From the NCBI GenBank assembly GCA_016932235.1, contig JAFGDF010000221.1, positions 1 through 21,843 of the forward strand: a stretch of DNA of 21,843 nt. Direction: 5' to 3'. Shown in pieces: positions 1-8,036 of this stretch. This DNA comes from Deltaproteobacteria bacterium. GTDB lineage: Bacteria > Desulfobacterota > DSM-4660 > Desulfatiglandales > HGW-15. Both the position numbers and the translations under genes were made by a program. Position 1 is the first letter of the stretch, and every line of letters starts with the position of its first letter. The notes below the pieces were generated by a model. That model was not told where the DNA came from and did no database searches. It saw only the letters and a list, made by a program, of their open reading frames with translations.

Positions 1-130
1 GGTTAGAAGTAAGCAAACCTAATGAAAAATATTGCTTAATCAAATGGAATGATAATTATTTTATATAATAAATCTTAATAATTATCTGACAGTATAATTT
101 TAACAGCGAAAGTATGTCAATAAATTTCCA

Positions 131-160
131 TTGAAACAAAGAAAAATATCTATTAATAAT
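131..160 (+). promoter_or_regulatory. possible sigma70-type promoter upstream of rnd
   Basis: TTGAAA at 131-136 is followed after 18 nt by AATAAT at 155-160, each one base away from the consensus hexamer, about 40 nt upstream of the rnd start codon. The whole 1-201 stretch is very AT-rich, so chance matches are common and the call is weak. I see no gene in 1-201. Confidence 0.25.
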
Positions 161-201
161 AGAAATGCATCAGTTCCGCGTCAGGATAGAGAGTATTACG
201 C

Positions 202-1350
202 GTGAAGAAAAAATATCTACCGGAATTCTCCTTTGTGGACACCTTTTCAGGGTTACGCAACGCAGCAGATGAACTTGAAAAAGAATCTGTCATAGCTGTT
301 GACCTGGAAGCTGATTCAATGTTTCACTATAATGAAAAGGTGTGCCTCCTGCAGTTTTCAACCAGACATCGCAATTTTCTTCTAGACCCTTTATCCATAA
401 ATGACCTTTCACCTTTATCCGATATCTTTTCATGCCCGGACATAGAAAAAATCTTCCACGGCGCGGATTATGATATCCGCTCTCTGTACCGGGACTTCGG
501 CTTTACGGTAAACTCACTCTTTGATACTCACATCGCAGCCAGGTTTCTTGGATTGAGGGAGACCGGACTCTCAAGTCTTCTGGAAGAAAATTTCGGAATA
601 AATATAGAAAAAAAATATCAAAAACGAGACTGGTCGGAGAGGCCCCTGCCTTCGGCAATGTTATCATACGCGGTTCTTGACTCTTTTTTTCTCATCCGGC
701 TGAGCATGCTTCTGAAAGAAGAATTGAGAAAAAAAGGGCGACTGTTTTGCGTAGAGGAGGAATGCAGGCTGTTATGTGATGTAAGGCCCGCGCCACCCAA
801 CAACGACCCTCTGTTCCTTAATTTCAAAGGAGCCCGCAGCCTCAGTCCCAGAAACCTGGCCATACTTGAGGCACTGCTGCAATTAAGGAAAGAGATTGCA
901 ATTGAAAGGGATCTTCCTTTGTTTAAGATCATGGGAAATGCATGTATTCTGGAAATCGTCGAACAAAAACCGTCCCATCCGAATGCACTTGAAAAAATCA
1001 AAGGATTAAACAAAAGGAATGTTAACAGCATCGGACGATCCATTCTTCAAAGGATCAAAGAAGCAATGGATTGTCCTGAGGAAAATTTACCGGTACTTAC
1101 TCGGGAAAAAGCAACTCCCACCCCCCCCAAAGTCTCCAGGGGAATAAAGTACCTTAAGGCATGGAGATTACAACGCGCATGTAAAGAGACGCTGGACCCT
1201 TCGGTTATTCTTACAAATGCACAGATACACTCCATTGCGTCGGAATATCCATGGAATAATCTTCGATTGGAAAACATTCAGGGGATAAGGGAATGGCAGA
1301 TAAGATTATTTGGAGAGGAGATATATAAAGTATTGACATCCATTGATTAA
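202..1350 (+). CDS. rnd: ribonuclease D (3'-5' exoribonuclease)
   Basis: RNase D trims 3' ends of tRNA precursors and other small RNAs in the cytoplasm. The 382-residue product matches the usual family length of about 375. The N-terminal DEDDy exonuclease domain shows Asp34 and Glu36 (VDLEAD), Asp91 in HGADYDIRSL, and Tyr156 with Asp160 in YAVLDSFF; the segment KRDWSERPL is also typical. An HRDC domain follows at roughly residues 205-285 (LSPRNLAILEALLQLRKEIA). The start is GTG, chosen because it places the DxE motif at the usual distance; a GGATAGAGAG purine stretch lies upstream. The C-terminal part (residues 300-382) is less conserved. A run of eight C at 1121-1128 lies in the linker after the HRDC domain. 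The gene precedes the iclR-type gene by 34 nt. Confidence 0.93.
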   Translation: MKKKYLPEFSFVDTFSGLRNAADELEKESVIAVDLEADSMFHYNEKVCLLQFSTRHRNFLLDPLSINDLSPLSDIFSCPDIEKIFHGADYDIRSLYRDFGFTVNSLFDTHIAARFLGLRETGLSSLLEENFGINIEKKYQKRDWSERPLPSAMLSYAVLDSFFLIRLSMLLKEELRKKGRLFCVEEECRLLCDVRPAPPNNDPLFLNFKGARSLSPRNLAILEALLQLRKEIAIERDLPLFKIMGNACILEIVEQKPSHPNALEKIKGLNKRNVNSIGRSILQRIKEAMDCPEENLPVLTREKATPTPPKVSRGIKYLKAWRLQRACKETLDPSVILTNAQIHSIASEYPWNNLRLENIQGIREWQIRLFGEEIYKVLTSID

Positions 1351-1384
1351 CCGTAGTTATTTACTTTAAGTTGGAATAATCAAT

Positions 1385-2179
1385 ATGAATAATAATGCAC
1401 AAAACAGCGGCAGACGTATAGGATCAATTCCGCGAGCGGTCGATATTCTTAAGTGCCTGAGTAACGGTATTAACACAATAACTGAAATCGCCCATCAGTG
1501 TAAAACAGGTAAGACAAATATTCACAGGGTACTTCAGTCACTTGAAAAAGAGTACCTCGTATCCAAGGATCCGGTAACCCGAAGGTACTATATAGGACCG
1601 TTGATCATGTCCCTCGCTTCCCAAAGGTCAACACCTCGCGAGTACCTGGTTGAATTTGCAAAAAATGAAATGAGCTATCTTTCCGACTTCACTGAAGAGA
1701 TCGTATCTCTCTACTACTTAATGGGGATTCAGGCTATTTGCTTGTACGCCATTCAGAAGATGTATAACGAGAGATCGCCTGAAGCCAGAATGCGCGCCCA
1801 CCCTTTAATGTTGAATCCCTATGCGGGAGCGCATCGAAAAATGCTTTTTTCACAGCTCAATGATGAAGAGTTATCAGGTATTATCGATAAAAATGAATTT
1901 AGTGAACTTGAGTATCCTGAAATGGAGTCAAAAGAACATCTCATTGATCAGATTCGAAAGATCAGAAAACAAGGCTATGCTGTCTCCGCCGGAGATATAG
2001 ACACCGGGAGCTATTGTATCGCCGCTCCCGTATTCAACGATGTAACGCCTGTGGCTTTAGGCATATTCGGGTCCGAGTTCCGTCTTAAACTCAGGACAGA
2101 TGAAATTGTCAGGGAATTGAAAATCAGCTCGGAACGCATCTCCCATAGATTGGCAAAATATAGTGACCGAATAACCTGA
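1385..2179 (+). CDS. IclR-family transcriptional regulator
   Basis: A 264-residue DNA-binding regulator of IclR architecture. The winged helix-turn-helix spans about residues 13-72 (IPRAVDILKCLSNG, then the recognition segment KTGKTNIHRVLQSLEKEYLV and wing YYIGP). The effector-binding GAF-like domain covers about 80-255, with the family-typical segment CIAAPVFNDVTPVALGIFGS near the end. IclR proteins bind small carboxylic or aromatic acids and control adjacent catabolic or transport genes. Being directly upstream of the TRAP/cyclase/dehydrogenase series on the same strand makes it the probable regulator of that locus; this is inference. The ribosome site before ATG 1385 is weak. The effector cannot be predicted from the sequence. 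Confidence 0.9.
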   Translation: MNNNAQNSGRRIGSIPRAVDILKCLSNGINTITEIAHQCKTGKTNIHRVLQSLEKEYLVSKDPVTRRYYIGPLIMSLASQRSTPREYLVEFAKNEMSYLSDFTEEIVSLYYLMGIQAICLYAIQKMYNERSPEARMRAHPLMLNPYAGAHRKMLFSQLNDEELSGIIDKNEFSELEYPEMESKEHLIDQIRKIRKQGYAVSAGDIDTGSYCIAAPVFNDVTPVALGIFGSEFRLKLRTDEIVRELKISSERISHRLAKYSDRIT

Positions 2180-2529
2180 TGGGACTAATATAATGTTAAG
2201 AATCACGTTAAGCCTGTTCCTATTATCGAAACTTTTTTTAAGGACTTTATAAAAGGATTATTTTAAAAAAACGGTCATAAGATATGGCCCTAATCTCATC
2301 AGTATCTGGCAGAGACAGCAATAAAAATATTTTAATTGTCATTTGATAACAATATATTAATATCAATTCAATTGTCATACGGCAATGCCCGGTTTGGTGA
2401 AACAAAAAATGCCTTGACAACACCGATGAAATCATTGTAAGAATTTTTTAACAGCAATATTTATTCATTATATAGGAACTACCTATTTTGAAAATACAGA
2501 GTACCGGCCAACCTGTAGCGACCAGACCT

Positions 2530-2562
2530 GAGGACTTCGAGTGAACCTCGGTCGAACTCCTC
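2530..2562. repeat. imperfect hairpin in intergenic GC patch
   Basis: GAGGACTTCGA (2530-2540) pairs with TCGAACTCCTC (2552-2562) with one mismatch and an 11-nt loop. No T run follows, so it does not look like a simple intrinsic terminator. Confidence 0.45.
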
Positions 2563-2604
2563 CGCCGCAATTCTTGCTGCCGGGGATTCAATCAGCCTTT
2601 TAAA

Positions 2605-2655
2605 CAACTAGGAGACTGTCGGACTTTATCCGACAGTCTCCTGAACAATTAGTTG
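2605..2655. repeat. strong palindrome: 12-bp perfect stem plus outer 6-bp stem
   Basis: GGAGACTGTCGG (2611-2622) pairs perfectly with CCGACAGTCTCC (2630-2641) around the 7-nt loop ACTTTAT. An outer pair CAACTA (2605-2610) and TAGTTG (2650-2655) extends it across an 8-nt one-sided bulge. It may be a terminator after the iclR-type gene without a T tract, a leader structure of the TRAP mRNA, or a relic of a mobile element end. Confidence 0.55.
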
Positions 2656-2874
2656 ATATTCAATAACGAAGATACAAAAAAAGATCTCAACATTCACTGC
2701 TAAATAACGATTTTTCTGAAATTACCAAGTATCGTGAGTCTCACTGCAAATCAGATCTCTTTTCTACCTTTCCATGATCTAATAAGGTACCGCAGAGTTC
2801 TTTATCGTGGAAGGTCATTATGAAAGGGAGTTCTTGTCAATCAATAATAATTCTATCTAAGGAGGCCATGAATT

Positions 2875-3915
2875 ATGAAAAAACAAATAATTGGTATTTT
2901 AGCGGTGTTGTTAATTGGGGCATTAATCTTTGCCGGCCATAGTGAGGCATCCGAATCTAAAAAGACAATCGAGCTTAAGTACAGTGCGTTTTGTAACCCC
3001 TCAATGGCTATAGGTAAAATTCTCGAGCAATTTGCTGACAGAGTTTACAAGGAAAGCGATGGCAGACTGAAAATAACGCTTTTCTTCTCGCAGTCTCTTT
3101 CCAAGCTGCAGGACAATTCAAAAGCTGTACGGTCTGGTATAGCAGATATGTGTGAATATAACGTAGGTTCAAGCGCGGGTTTAGAAGAATTGAGCAGGGT
3201 AACCCAATTACCATTCATGGGACATACCTCTTATGAAGAAGCTAATTCGGTATTTCTTCAACTCTATCAAAAATTTCCTGAAATACAGCGGGAATGGAAT
3301 GGATTAAAGATTCTTACAGTCAGGCATCATTTGGGGTTTCATTTTAATTTTACTGAAAAGGAAGTTCATCTTCCTGAAGATATGAAGGGGATGAAAATAA
3401 TATCGAGCCCAGCCTATGTTAATTTTCTTAGAAGTGTAGGTGCAGCGCCTGTCGAAGTTGGATTCGGAGATTGGTACATGTCCCTGGAAAGAGGGCTGGT
3501 AAAGGCCCTTCCAACTCATTTCGTGGCAGTCCTTGATATGGGTCTTATGGATTTATTTAAAACCCATACCATTTTTGGCGCTTCAGGGTGTTCCAATGCA
3601 GCTGAAGTAATATTAATTAACCAAGATGTTTGGAATGGTCTCCCATCTGATCTTCAACAAATACTTGAAGATGCCGCAAAATGGAGAAATGAAACAGTTA
3701 TTACATCAGATGTTGAAAGGGAAAAGATTGCCTTCCAGACAGCCAAAGAAAAGAATCATAAATTGATTTATCTTACCCCGGAAGAGTTAAAAGTCTGGAA
3801 AGATTCTGCGAAAAAAACAGAGCATTCAAAATGGTTAGAGGACAACGCTTCACGTGGTCCATCACAGGTGATCTATGACGAAACATTAAAACTCATTCAA
3901 TCATATGCAAAATAG
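2875..3915 (+). CDS. dctP: TRAP transporter solute-binding protein, DctP family
   Basis: Periplasmic receptor of a tripartite ATP-independent transporter, 346 residues. A Sec signal peptide is clear (MKKQIIGILAVLLIGALIFAG, cleavage near residue 25). The DctP fold is supported by LKYSAFCNPSMAIGKILEQFADRV, by LPEDMKGMKI and by VGFGDWYMSLERGLVKALPT. The position after the M-K-I motif, where most family members carry an arginine that clamps the ligand carboxylate, is Ile176 here (KIIS), so the ligand or its binding mode may be unusual. The start is fixed by AAGGAGG nine bases upstream. dctQ and dctM follow, giving a complete three-gene system. Confidence 0.93.
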   Translation: MKKQIIGILAVLLIGALIFAGHSEASESKKTIELKYSAFCNPSMAIGKILEQFADRVYKESDGRLKITLFFSQSLSKLQDNSKAVRSGIADMCEYNVGSSAGLEELSRVTQLPFMGHTSYEEANSVFLQLYQKFPEIQREWNGLKILTVRHHLGFHFNFTEKEVHLPEDMKGMKIISSPAYVNFLRSVGAAPVEVGFGDWYMSLERGLVKALPTHFVAVLDMGLMDLFKTHTIFGASGCSNAAEVILINQDVWNGLPSDLQQILEDAAKWRNETVITSDVEREKIAFQTAKEKNHKLIYLTPEELKVWKDSAKKTEHSKWLEDNASRGPSQVIYDETLKLIQSYAK

Positions 3916-3987
3916 TTCAAACGAATAATCTGATTAATAAACAGCACTGGTACCGGTTCTGGTACTAATAAGTGTGGATCCCGAGGC

Positions 3988-4482
3988 GTGAATATTTTTA
4001 TTAACATCGATAAAACCATCACAAAAATCAGCAGAATCTTCAATATTATAGGAATGCTCTTTTTAATAGCCATGATGCTGCTGACGGTGAGTGACGTGCT
4101 TTTGCGCCTTATATTCAATCATCCGATACTTGGAAGTACGGAACTGACCGAATTTATGATGGTTGCTTTATCCTTTGGAATGGGCTGGTGCCTTCTGGAG
4201 GGTAAGGTCATCAGGATGACTCTGGTGGTGGATCGTCTTACACCGAGAGTACAGGCTGTTATTAACAGTTTACTCTATTCCCTGGGTTTCATCGTATTGT
4301 TGATTTTGAGCTGGAGGACTGTTCTGGAATCCTTTGAATTGCACAGGATGCATTCGGTGTCTGCCATTCTTCACATTCCACATTATCCATTTTACGATGC
4401 GGTCGCGTTTAGTTTTGCACTATTGAGTGTATGCGCGCTTATTGTTGTAGTCAGAAATGTGGTCAAGGTGATAAAGCCATGA
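3988..4482 (+). CDS. dctQ: TRAP transporter small permease, DctQ family
   Basis: Small membrane subunit, 164 residues, with four predicted transmembrane segments at about 18-39, 54-70, 91-109 and 136-156. The segment TVSDVLLRLIFNHPILGSTELTEFM is typical of DctQ. It pairs with the large permease DctM in the inner membrane. The start is GTG with a poorly placed GAGG one base upstream; no upstream in-frame ATG exists before a stop, and a later ATG would cut into the first membrane segment. Its stop overlaps the dctM start as ATGA, indicating translational coupling. The direct repeat CTGGTAC occurs twice just upstream (about 3945-3964). Confidence 0.9.
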   Translation: MNIFINIDKTITKISRIFNIIGMLFLIAMMLLTVSDVLLRLIFNHPILGSTELTEFMMVALSFGMGWCLLEGKVIRMTLVVDRLTPRVQAVINSLLYSLGFIVLLILSWRTVLESFELHRMHSVSAILHIPHYPFYDAVAFSFALLSVCALIVVVRNVVKVIKP

Positions 4483-5774
4483 GTCCGGAATTTACTGGTA
4501 TTATCGGTTTAATAGTTCTGCTGGTTCTGATGTTTGCCGGAATGGATGTCGGCATTGCTATGGCCTGCACCGGTTTTTTAGGTTTGATTTACATATCAGG
4601 GATGAAAAGTGCCCTGGCAATAATAGCCGTAACCCCCTATTCCGTAATTGCTTATTATCCATTTACCGTAATTCCGCTTTTTGTATTGATGGGCGCAATC
4701 GTGTCGAATACCGGTATGGGAAGCTATCTTTATAACAGCGCCCACAAGTGGTTTGGACAGTTGAGGGGTGGACTAGCTATAGCTACAGTTGCTGCCTGTG
4801 CTTTTTTTGCCGCAATGTGTGCTAATAGCACTGCTGAGACTATTACCCTGGGCAAGGTAGCTTTAAGAGAGATGAAAAGGTTCAACTATTCGGACGATCT
4901 CGCTTGTGGTGTTGTCGCTTCAGGTGGGACTCTTGGAATCTTGATCCCTCCCAGCATCGCGTTTGTAGTTTATGGAATATTAACAGAACAATCAATCGGG
5001 ATGTTGTTTATGGCCGGCATAATCCCCGGCATCCTGCTAAGCTTGGCATTTATATTCGTTATTTTGGTATGGTCAGGAATCAATCCCGCTGTAGCTCCTG
5101 CCGGTGAAAAGGTGCCTTTAAAAGAAAAAATCATATCCCTGAAATATACATGGATGGCCTTAGCGCTATTTTTACTGATCTTGGGCGGCATTTATCTGGG
5201 TATTTTTACTCCTACCGAGGCAGGAGCTATCGGAGCTTTTGGTTCTATGATTATAATGCTAATCGCCCGCAAGCTGAATAAATCTAACCTGCTTATTTCC
5301 ATATCTGAAGCCGGCACAACTACTGCCTCGATTCTTATTCTGATGTGCGGAGCCTTTATATTTATGAAGTTTATTACATTGAGTAAACTTCCTTTTTTTA
5401 TGGCCGATTCCATTAGCAGCCTGGAAATTTCACCTTACCTTGTTATCGCGATGATTGTGGGTGTTTATATCATTCTGGGCATGTTCATGGATGTTGTGGC
5501 TGCGATTGTTCTTACGGTCCCCCTAATCCTTCCTGTGGTAGAATCCCTTGGTTTTGATCCCATCTGGTTCGGGGTGGTTACAGTGCTCCTTAATGAAATG
5601 GGCCTTATTACGCCGCCCGTCGGCATGAATGTTTTTGTTTTGACTACGATAACAAATACACCCATGTCAACTATGTTTCGCGGTGTGTGGCCATTTGCAG
5701 GTGCGATGTTAGCAATTATTATCATTCTGATAATCTGGCCGCAGCTTGTTCTGTTAATCCCGCGTTTAATGTAA
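4479..5774 (+). CDS. dctM: TRAP transporter large permease, DctM family
   Basis: Large, roughly 12-helix inner-membrane subunit that couples solute uptake to the sodium or proton gradient; 431 residues from the chosen start, the normal family length. Recognisable segments include PFTVIPLFVLMGAIVSNTGM near the N terminus, ASGGTLGILIPPSIAFVVYG in the middle and GLITPPVGMNVFVLTTI near the C terminus; the two proline-containing GxxxPP motifs are hallmarks of the family. An upstream in-frame ATG at 4431 exists, but residues from there (Cys-rich, inside dctQ) do not resemble DctM, so ATG 4479, overlapping the dctQ stop, is preferred; AAGGTG lies 9 nt upstream. Confidence 0.94.
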   Translation: MSPEFTGIIGLIVLLVLMFAGMDVGIAMACTGFLGLIYISGMKSALAIIAVTPYSVIAYYPFTVIPLFVLMGAIVSNTGMGSYLYNSAHKWFGQLRGGLAIATVAACAFFAAMCANSTAETITLGKVALREMKRFNYSDDLACGVVASGGTLGILIPPSIAFVVYGILTEQSIGMLFMAGIIPGILLSLAFIFVILVWSGINPAVAPAGEKVPLKEKIISLKYTWMALALFLLILGGIYLGIFTPTEAGAIGAFGSMIIMLIARKLNKSNLLISISEAGTTTASILILMCGAFIFMKFITLSKLPFFMADSISSLEISPYLVIAMIVGVYIILGMFMDVVAAIVLTVPLILPVVESLGFDPIWFGVVTVLLNEMGLITPPVGMNVFVLTTITNTPMSTMFRGVWPFAGAMLAIIIILIIWPQLVLLIPRLM

Positions 5775-5828
5775 AAAAGGTATGAAAAAATATTCGAATT
5801 TTCAAAATAATCATAGAAAGGAGATATA

Positions 5829-6527
5829 ATGGTAAACGATTCGATTTCTTTTAACGCAGAAAACCAGGCGACAAAATCAGAATGGATAGATATCTCTATA
5901 CATTTACAGAATGGTATGGTGCATATGCCCAAAGACCCACAAGCCCATTTTTATCTTATTCACGATCCCGAAAAGGGAAGCAAAGGTACGATGTATGAAA
6001 TGAAAATAACATCGCACGAAGGCACTCATGTTGATGCCCCGCGTCATTTTATCCGTGGTGGAACCACTATTGATAATATGCCTCTGGAGACTACTTTAGG
6101 TTTAGCCAGGGTTATCGAAATCAAAGATAAAGAAATAATAAGGCGTGAAGAACTGGAAAAATATAATATCCAAGCGGGTGAGCGCCTTCTATTTAAAACC
6201 GCGAACTCAGACACAGATATCTACAAGACGAACAGTTTCCCCGAAGACTTTGTATATTTCAGCGAAGATGCGTGCAGGTTACTCGCGGAAAAGAAAGTCC
6301 GCGTAGTTGGCATCGATTTTATTACCATAGGTACTCATAAAAATGATGAAAACATATTCGCAACGCATGAAATCCTGGAGCAAGCCGGCATCTGGATTAT
6401 CGAAGGGCTGGATCTATCGGCAGTAAAAGCCGGTTATTACGATCTTATATGCCTCCCTTTCAAGTTGCTTAATGGTGACGCAGGTTTGGCTCGTGCTGTT
6501 GTAAGACCGCGCATTATGGGAAAATAA
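5829..6527 (+). CDS. cyclase-family metal-dependent hydrolase (kynurenine formamidase-like)
   Basis: A 232-residue member of the cyclase family (PF04199), which includes bacterial kynurenine formamidase and isatin hydrolase. These enzymes use a divalent metal to hydrolyse amide or cyclic amide bonds. The signature HEGTHVDAPRHF is present, giving His63, His67, Asp69 and His73. The C-terminal part contains THEILEQAGIWIIEGLDL, matching the family pattern of a catalytic His followed by an IxEGL segment. A good ribosome site (AAGGAG, 5818-5823) fixes the start. It lies 54 nt after dctM and 18 nt before the aldehyde dehydrogenase gene, suggesting it opens or hydrolyses the imported compound. The substrate is unknown, and no tryptophan-pathway gene is nearby, so kynurenine itself is unlikely. 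Confidence 0.87.
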   Translation: MVNDSISFNAENQATKSEWIDISIHLQNGMVHMPKDPQAHFYLIHDPEKGSKGTMYEMKITSHEGTHVDAPRHFIRGGTTIDNMPLETTLGLARVIEIKDKEIIRREELEKYNIQAGERLLFKTANSDTDIYKTNSFPEDFVYFSEDACRLLAEKKVRVVGIDFITIGTHKNDENIFATHEILEQAGIWIIEGLDLSAVKAGYYDLICLPFKLLNGDAGLARAVVRPRIMGK

Positions 6528-6545
6528 TTTATTGAGGAAAGCTTA

Positions 6546-8036
6546 ATGGCATTATTGGAAGAACCGATCAAGGGAATCCCTCTTGTAAAAAATTATATTG
6601 ATGGTGAATGGGTTAAGGCTAAGGGTGAAGAGATCGATGTGGTAAATCCGGCCAGAATGGAAACCATTGCCAGAGTTGGAATGTCAACAGTGGATGATAT
6701 TGCCGCCGCCGTTCAAGCAGCCAAAGAGGCCTACCCGGAATGGAGAAGCACGCCTGCCGTATCCAGGGCGAGATACCTTCACAAGTTAAGAGAGCTTATG
6801 GAGGAAAATTTCGAAGAACTCAGCCGTATCCAGACTCAGGAACATGGAAAGACCATCGACGAATCACGAGGAGAAACAAGACGCGGTATCGAAAACGTGG
6901 AGGTTGCCTGCGGGATTCCAACCTTGATGATGGGGGATAGCTCTGAAGATATCGCATCAGGGATAGATGAATACCTCATGCGTGTCCCATTAGGGGTATT
7001 CGGAATAATCGGCCCGTTCAATTTCCCTTTTATGATTCCACTCTGGTCCGCACCTTATGCCGTTGCTACTGGCAACACGGTTATCATTAAGCCGTCTGAG
7101 CAAGTCCCTCTGAGTCAATCGAAAATTGCCGAACTTGTTGATGAGGCCGGTTTTCCACCCGGTGTCTGGAACGTGGTTAATGGCGCCAAGGAGGCCGTGA
7201 ACGGCATGCTAAACCATCCGGATATTAAAGGGATCACGTTTGTAGGCTCAACTCCAACAGCACGGGATGTGATTTACCGCGGATGCGGTATGACTGGTAA
7301 GCGTGTGATTGCTCAAGGCGGTGCTTCCAATTTCAAGGTTATCATGCGGGACTGCAACCTGAAAGGGACAATAGCGGCATTGATGACATCTTTTTTTGGC
7401 AATTCCGGTCAACGGTGTCTGGCTGGCCAGAATGCAATTATTCCCGGTGATGACGATCGATTTTACTCCGAATTTATGAATGCAATTACAGCGGCAGCTA
7501 AAGAGATGATAATCGGGAATGGATTGGACGAATCGGTTCAGATGGGGCCGGTGAAAGGACCTGGAAAGAAAAAGAGGATCCTGGGCTGTATTGAACAGGC
7601 CTTAAAAGACGGCGCAACCCTTGCGCTGGATGGCCGTAAACCTGAAATTTCAGGAGATTATCCTGAAGATTCCTTTTTGGGTCCGACCATTTTGGAAAAC
7701 ATCGGCTGGGACACGAAAGCTGTAACCGAAGAGATTTTCGGCCCGACCATGGGCGTTATTCGGGTGAAAGATCTGGATGAGGCTATTGAGCTTATAAACC
7801 GTAATCCATTTCACAATTCGACCGCCATCTTTACATCCAGTGGCAAAAATGCGCGTCAGTTTCAATATGAAGTGAACTGTGGAAATATCGGCGTCAATAT
7901 CGGAATCGTAGCGCCCATGGCTTTCTATCCCTTTTCGGGAATGTCCGGGTCATTTTATGGAGTCCTTCATACCCAGGGAAAAGAGGCGGTCCGTTTCTTC
8001 ACCGAAAGCAAAGTCTGCATCCACAGGTGGATGTGA
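6546..8036 (+). CDS. CoA-acylating aldehyde dehydrogenase, methylmalonate-semialdehyde dehydrogenase-like
   Basis: A 496-residue ALDH-superfamily enzyme that oxidises an aldehyde with NAD. The oxyanion Asn159 (GPFNFP), nucleophile Cys291 (NSGQRCLAGQ) and the EEIFGP motif at 395-400 are visible. The usual general-base Glu before the GG motif is replaced by Gln257 (IAQGGASNF). Loss of this Glu and the C-terminal segment GVLHTQGKEAVRFFTESKV resemble MmsA/IolA, which release acyl-CoA rather than free acid. The best guess is conversion of a (methyl)malonate-semialdehyde-type intermediate to an acyl-CoA. GAGG at 6534-6537 precedes ATG. The gene sits inside the TRAP/cyclase locus, consistent with the last step of a short degradation route. 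The true substrate is inferred only from family resemblance. Confidence 0.9.
   Translation: MALLEEPIKGIPLVKNYIDGEWVKAKGEEIDVVNPARMETIARVGMSTVDDIAAAVQAAKEAYPEWRSTPAVSRARYLHKLRELMEENFEELSRIQTQEHGKTIDESRGETRRGIENVEVACGIPTLMMGDSSEDIASGIDEYLMRVPLGVFGIIGPFNFPFMIPLWSAPYAVATGNTVIIKPSEQVPLSQSKIAELVDEAGFPPGVWNVVNGAKEAVNGMLNHPDIKGITFVGSTPTARDVIYRGCGMTGKRVIAQGGASNFKVIMRDCNLKGTIAALMTSFFGNSGQRCLAGQNAIIPGDDDRFYSEFMNAITAAAKEMIIGNGLDESVQMGPVKGPGKKKRILGCIEQALKDGATLALDGRKPEISGDYPEDSFLGPTILENIGWDTKAVTEEIFGPTMGVIRVKDLDEAIELINRNPFHNSTAIFTSSGKNARQFQYEVNCGNIGVNIGIVAPMAFYPFSGMSGSFYGVLHTQGKEAVRFFTESKVCIHRWM

Larger units (their letters stand above)
2180..2874. other. 695-bp AT-rich intergenic region with structured core
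   Basis: No convincing gene on either strand. It contains a TTGACA hexamer at 2414-2419 without a clear partner -10, and a short inverted repeat ATAGG-N5-CCTAT at 2472-2486 that could be an operator. A GC-richer patch at about 2507-2655 carries two hairpins, listed separately. A long-range inverted repeat follows (TTCCATGAT 2770-2778 against ATCGTGGAA 2804-2812, one mismatch). A strong AAGGAGG ribosome site at 2859-2865 serves dctP. The region probably holds the promoter and operator of the TRAP locus. Confidence 0.5.

Noticed and set aside
2247..2435. 62-residue minus-strand frame in the gap before dctP
   Set aside because: Lies in AT-rich DNA, no ribosome site, no recognisable motif.
2540..2570. 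tRNA-like T-arm and acceptor end (GGTCGAACTCCTCCGCCGC)
   Set aside because: No matching 5' acceptor strand, D-arm or anticodon arm, and no CCA; the similarity is limited to one arm-like stretch.
4431..4478. Upstream in-frame start for dctM giving 16 more residues
   Set aside because: The extension is inside dctQ, Cys-rich and not DctM-like; the ATGA overlap gives the normal family length.
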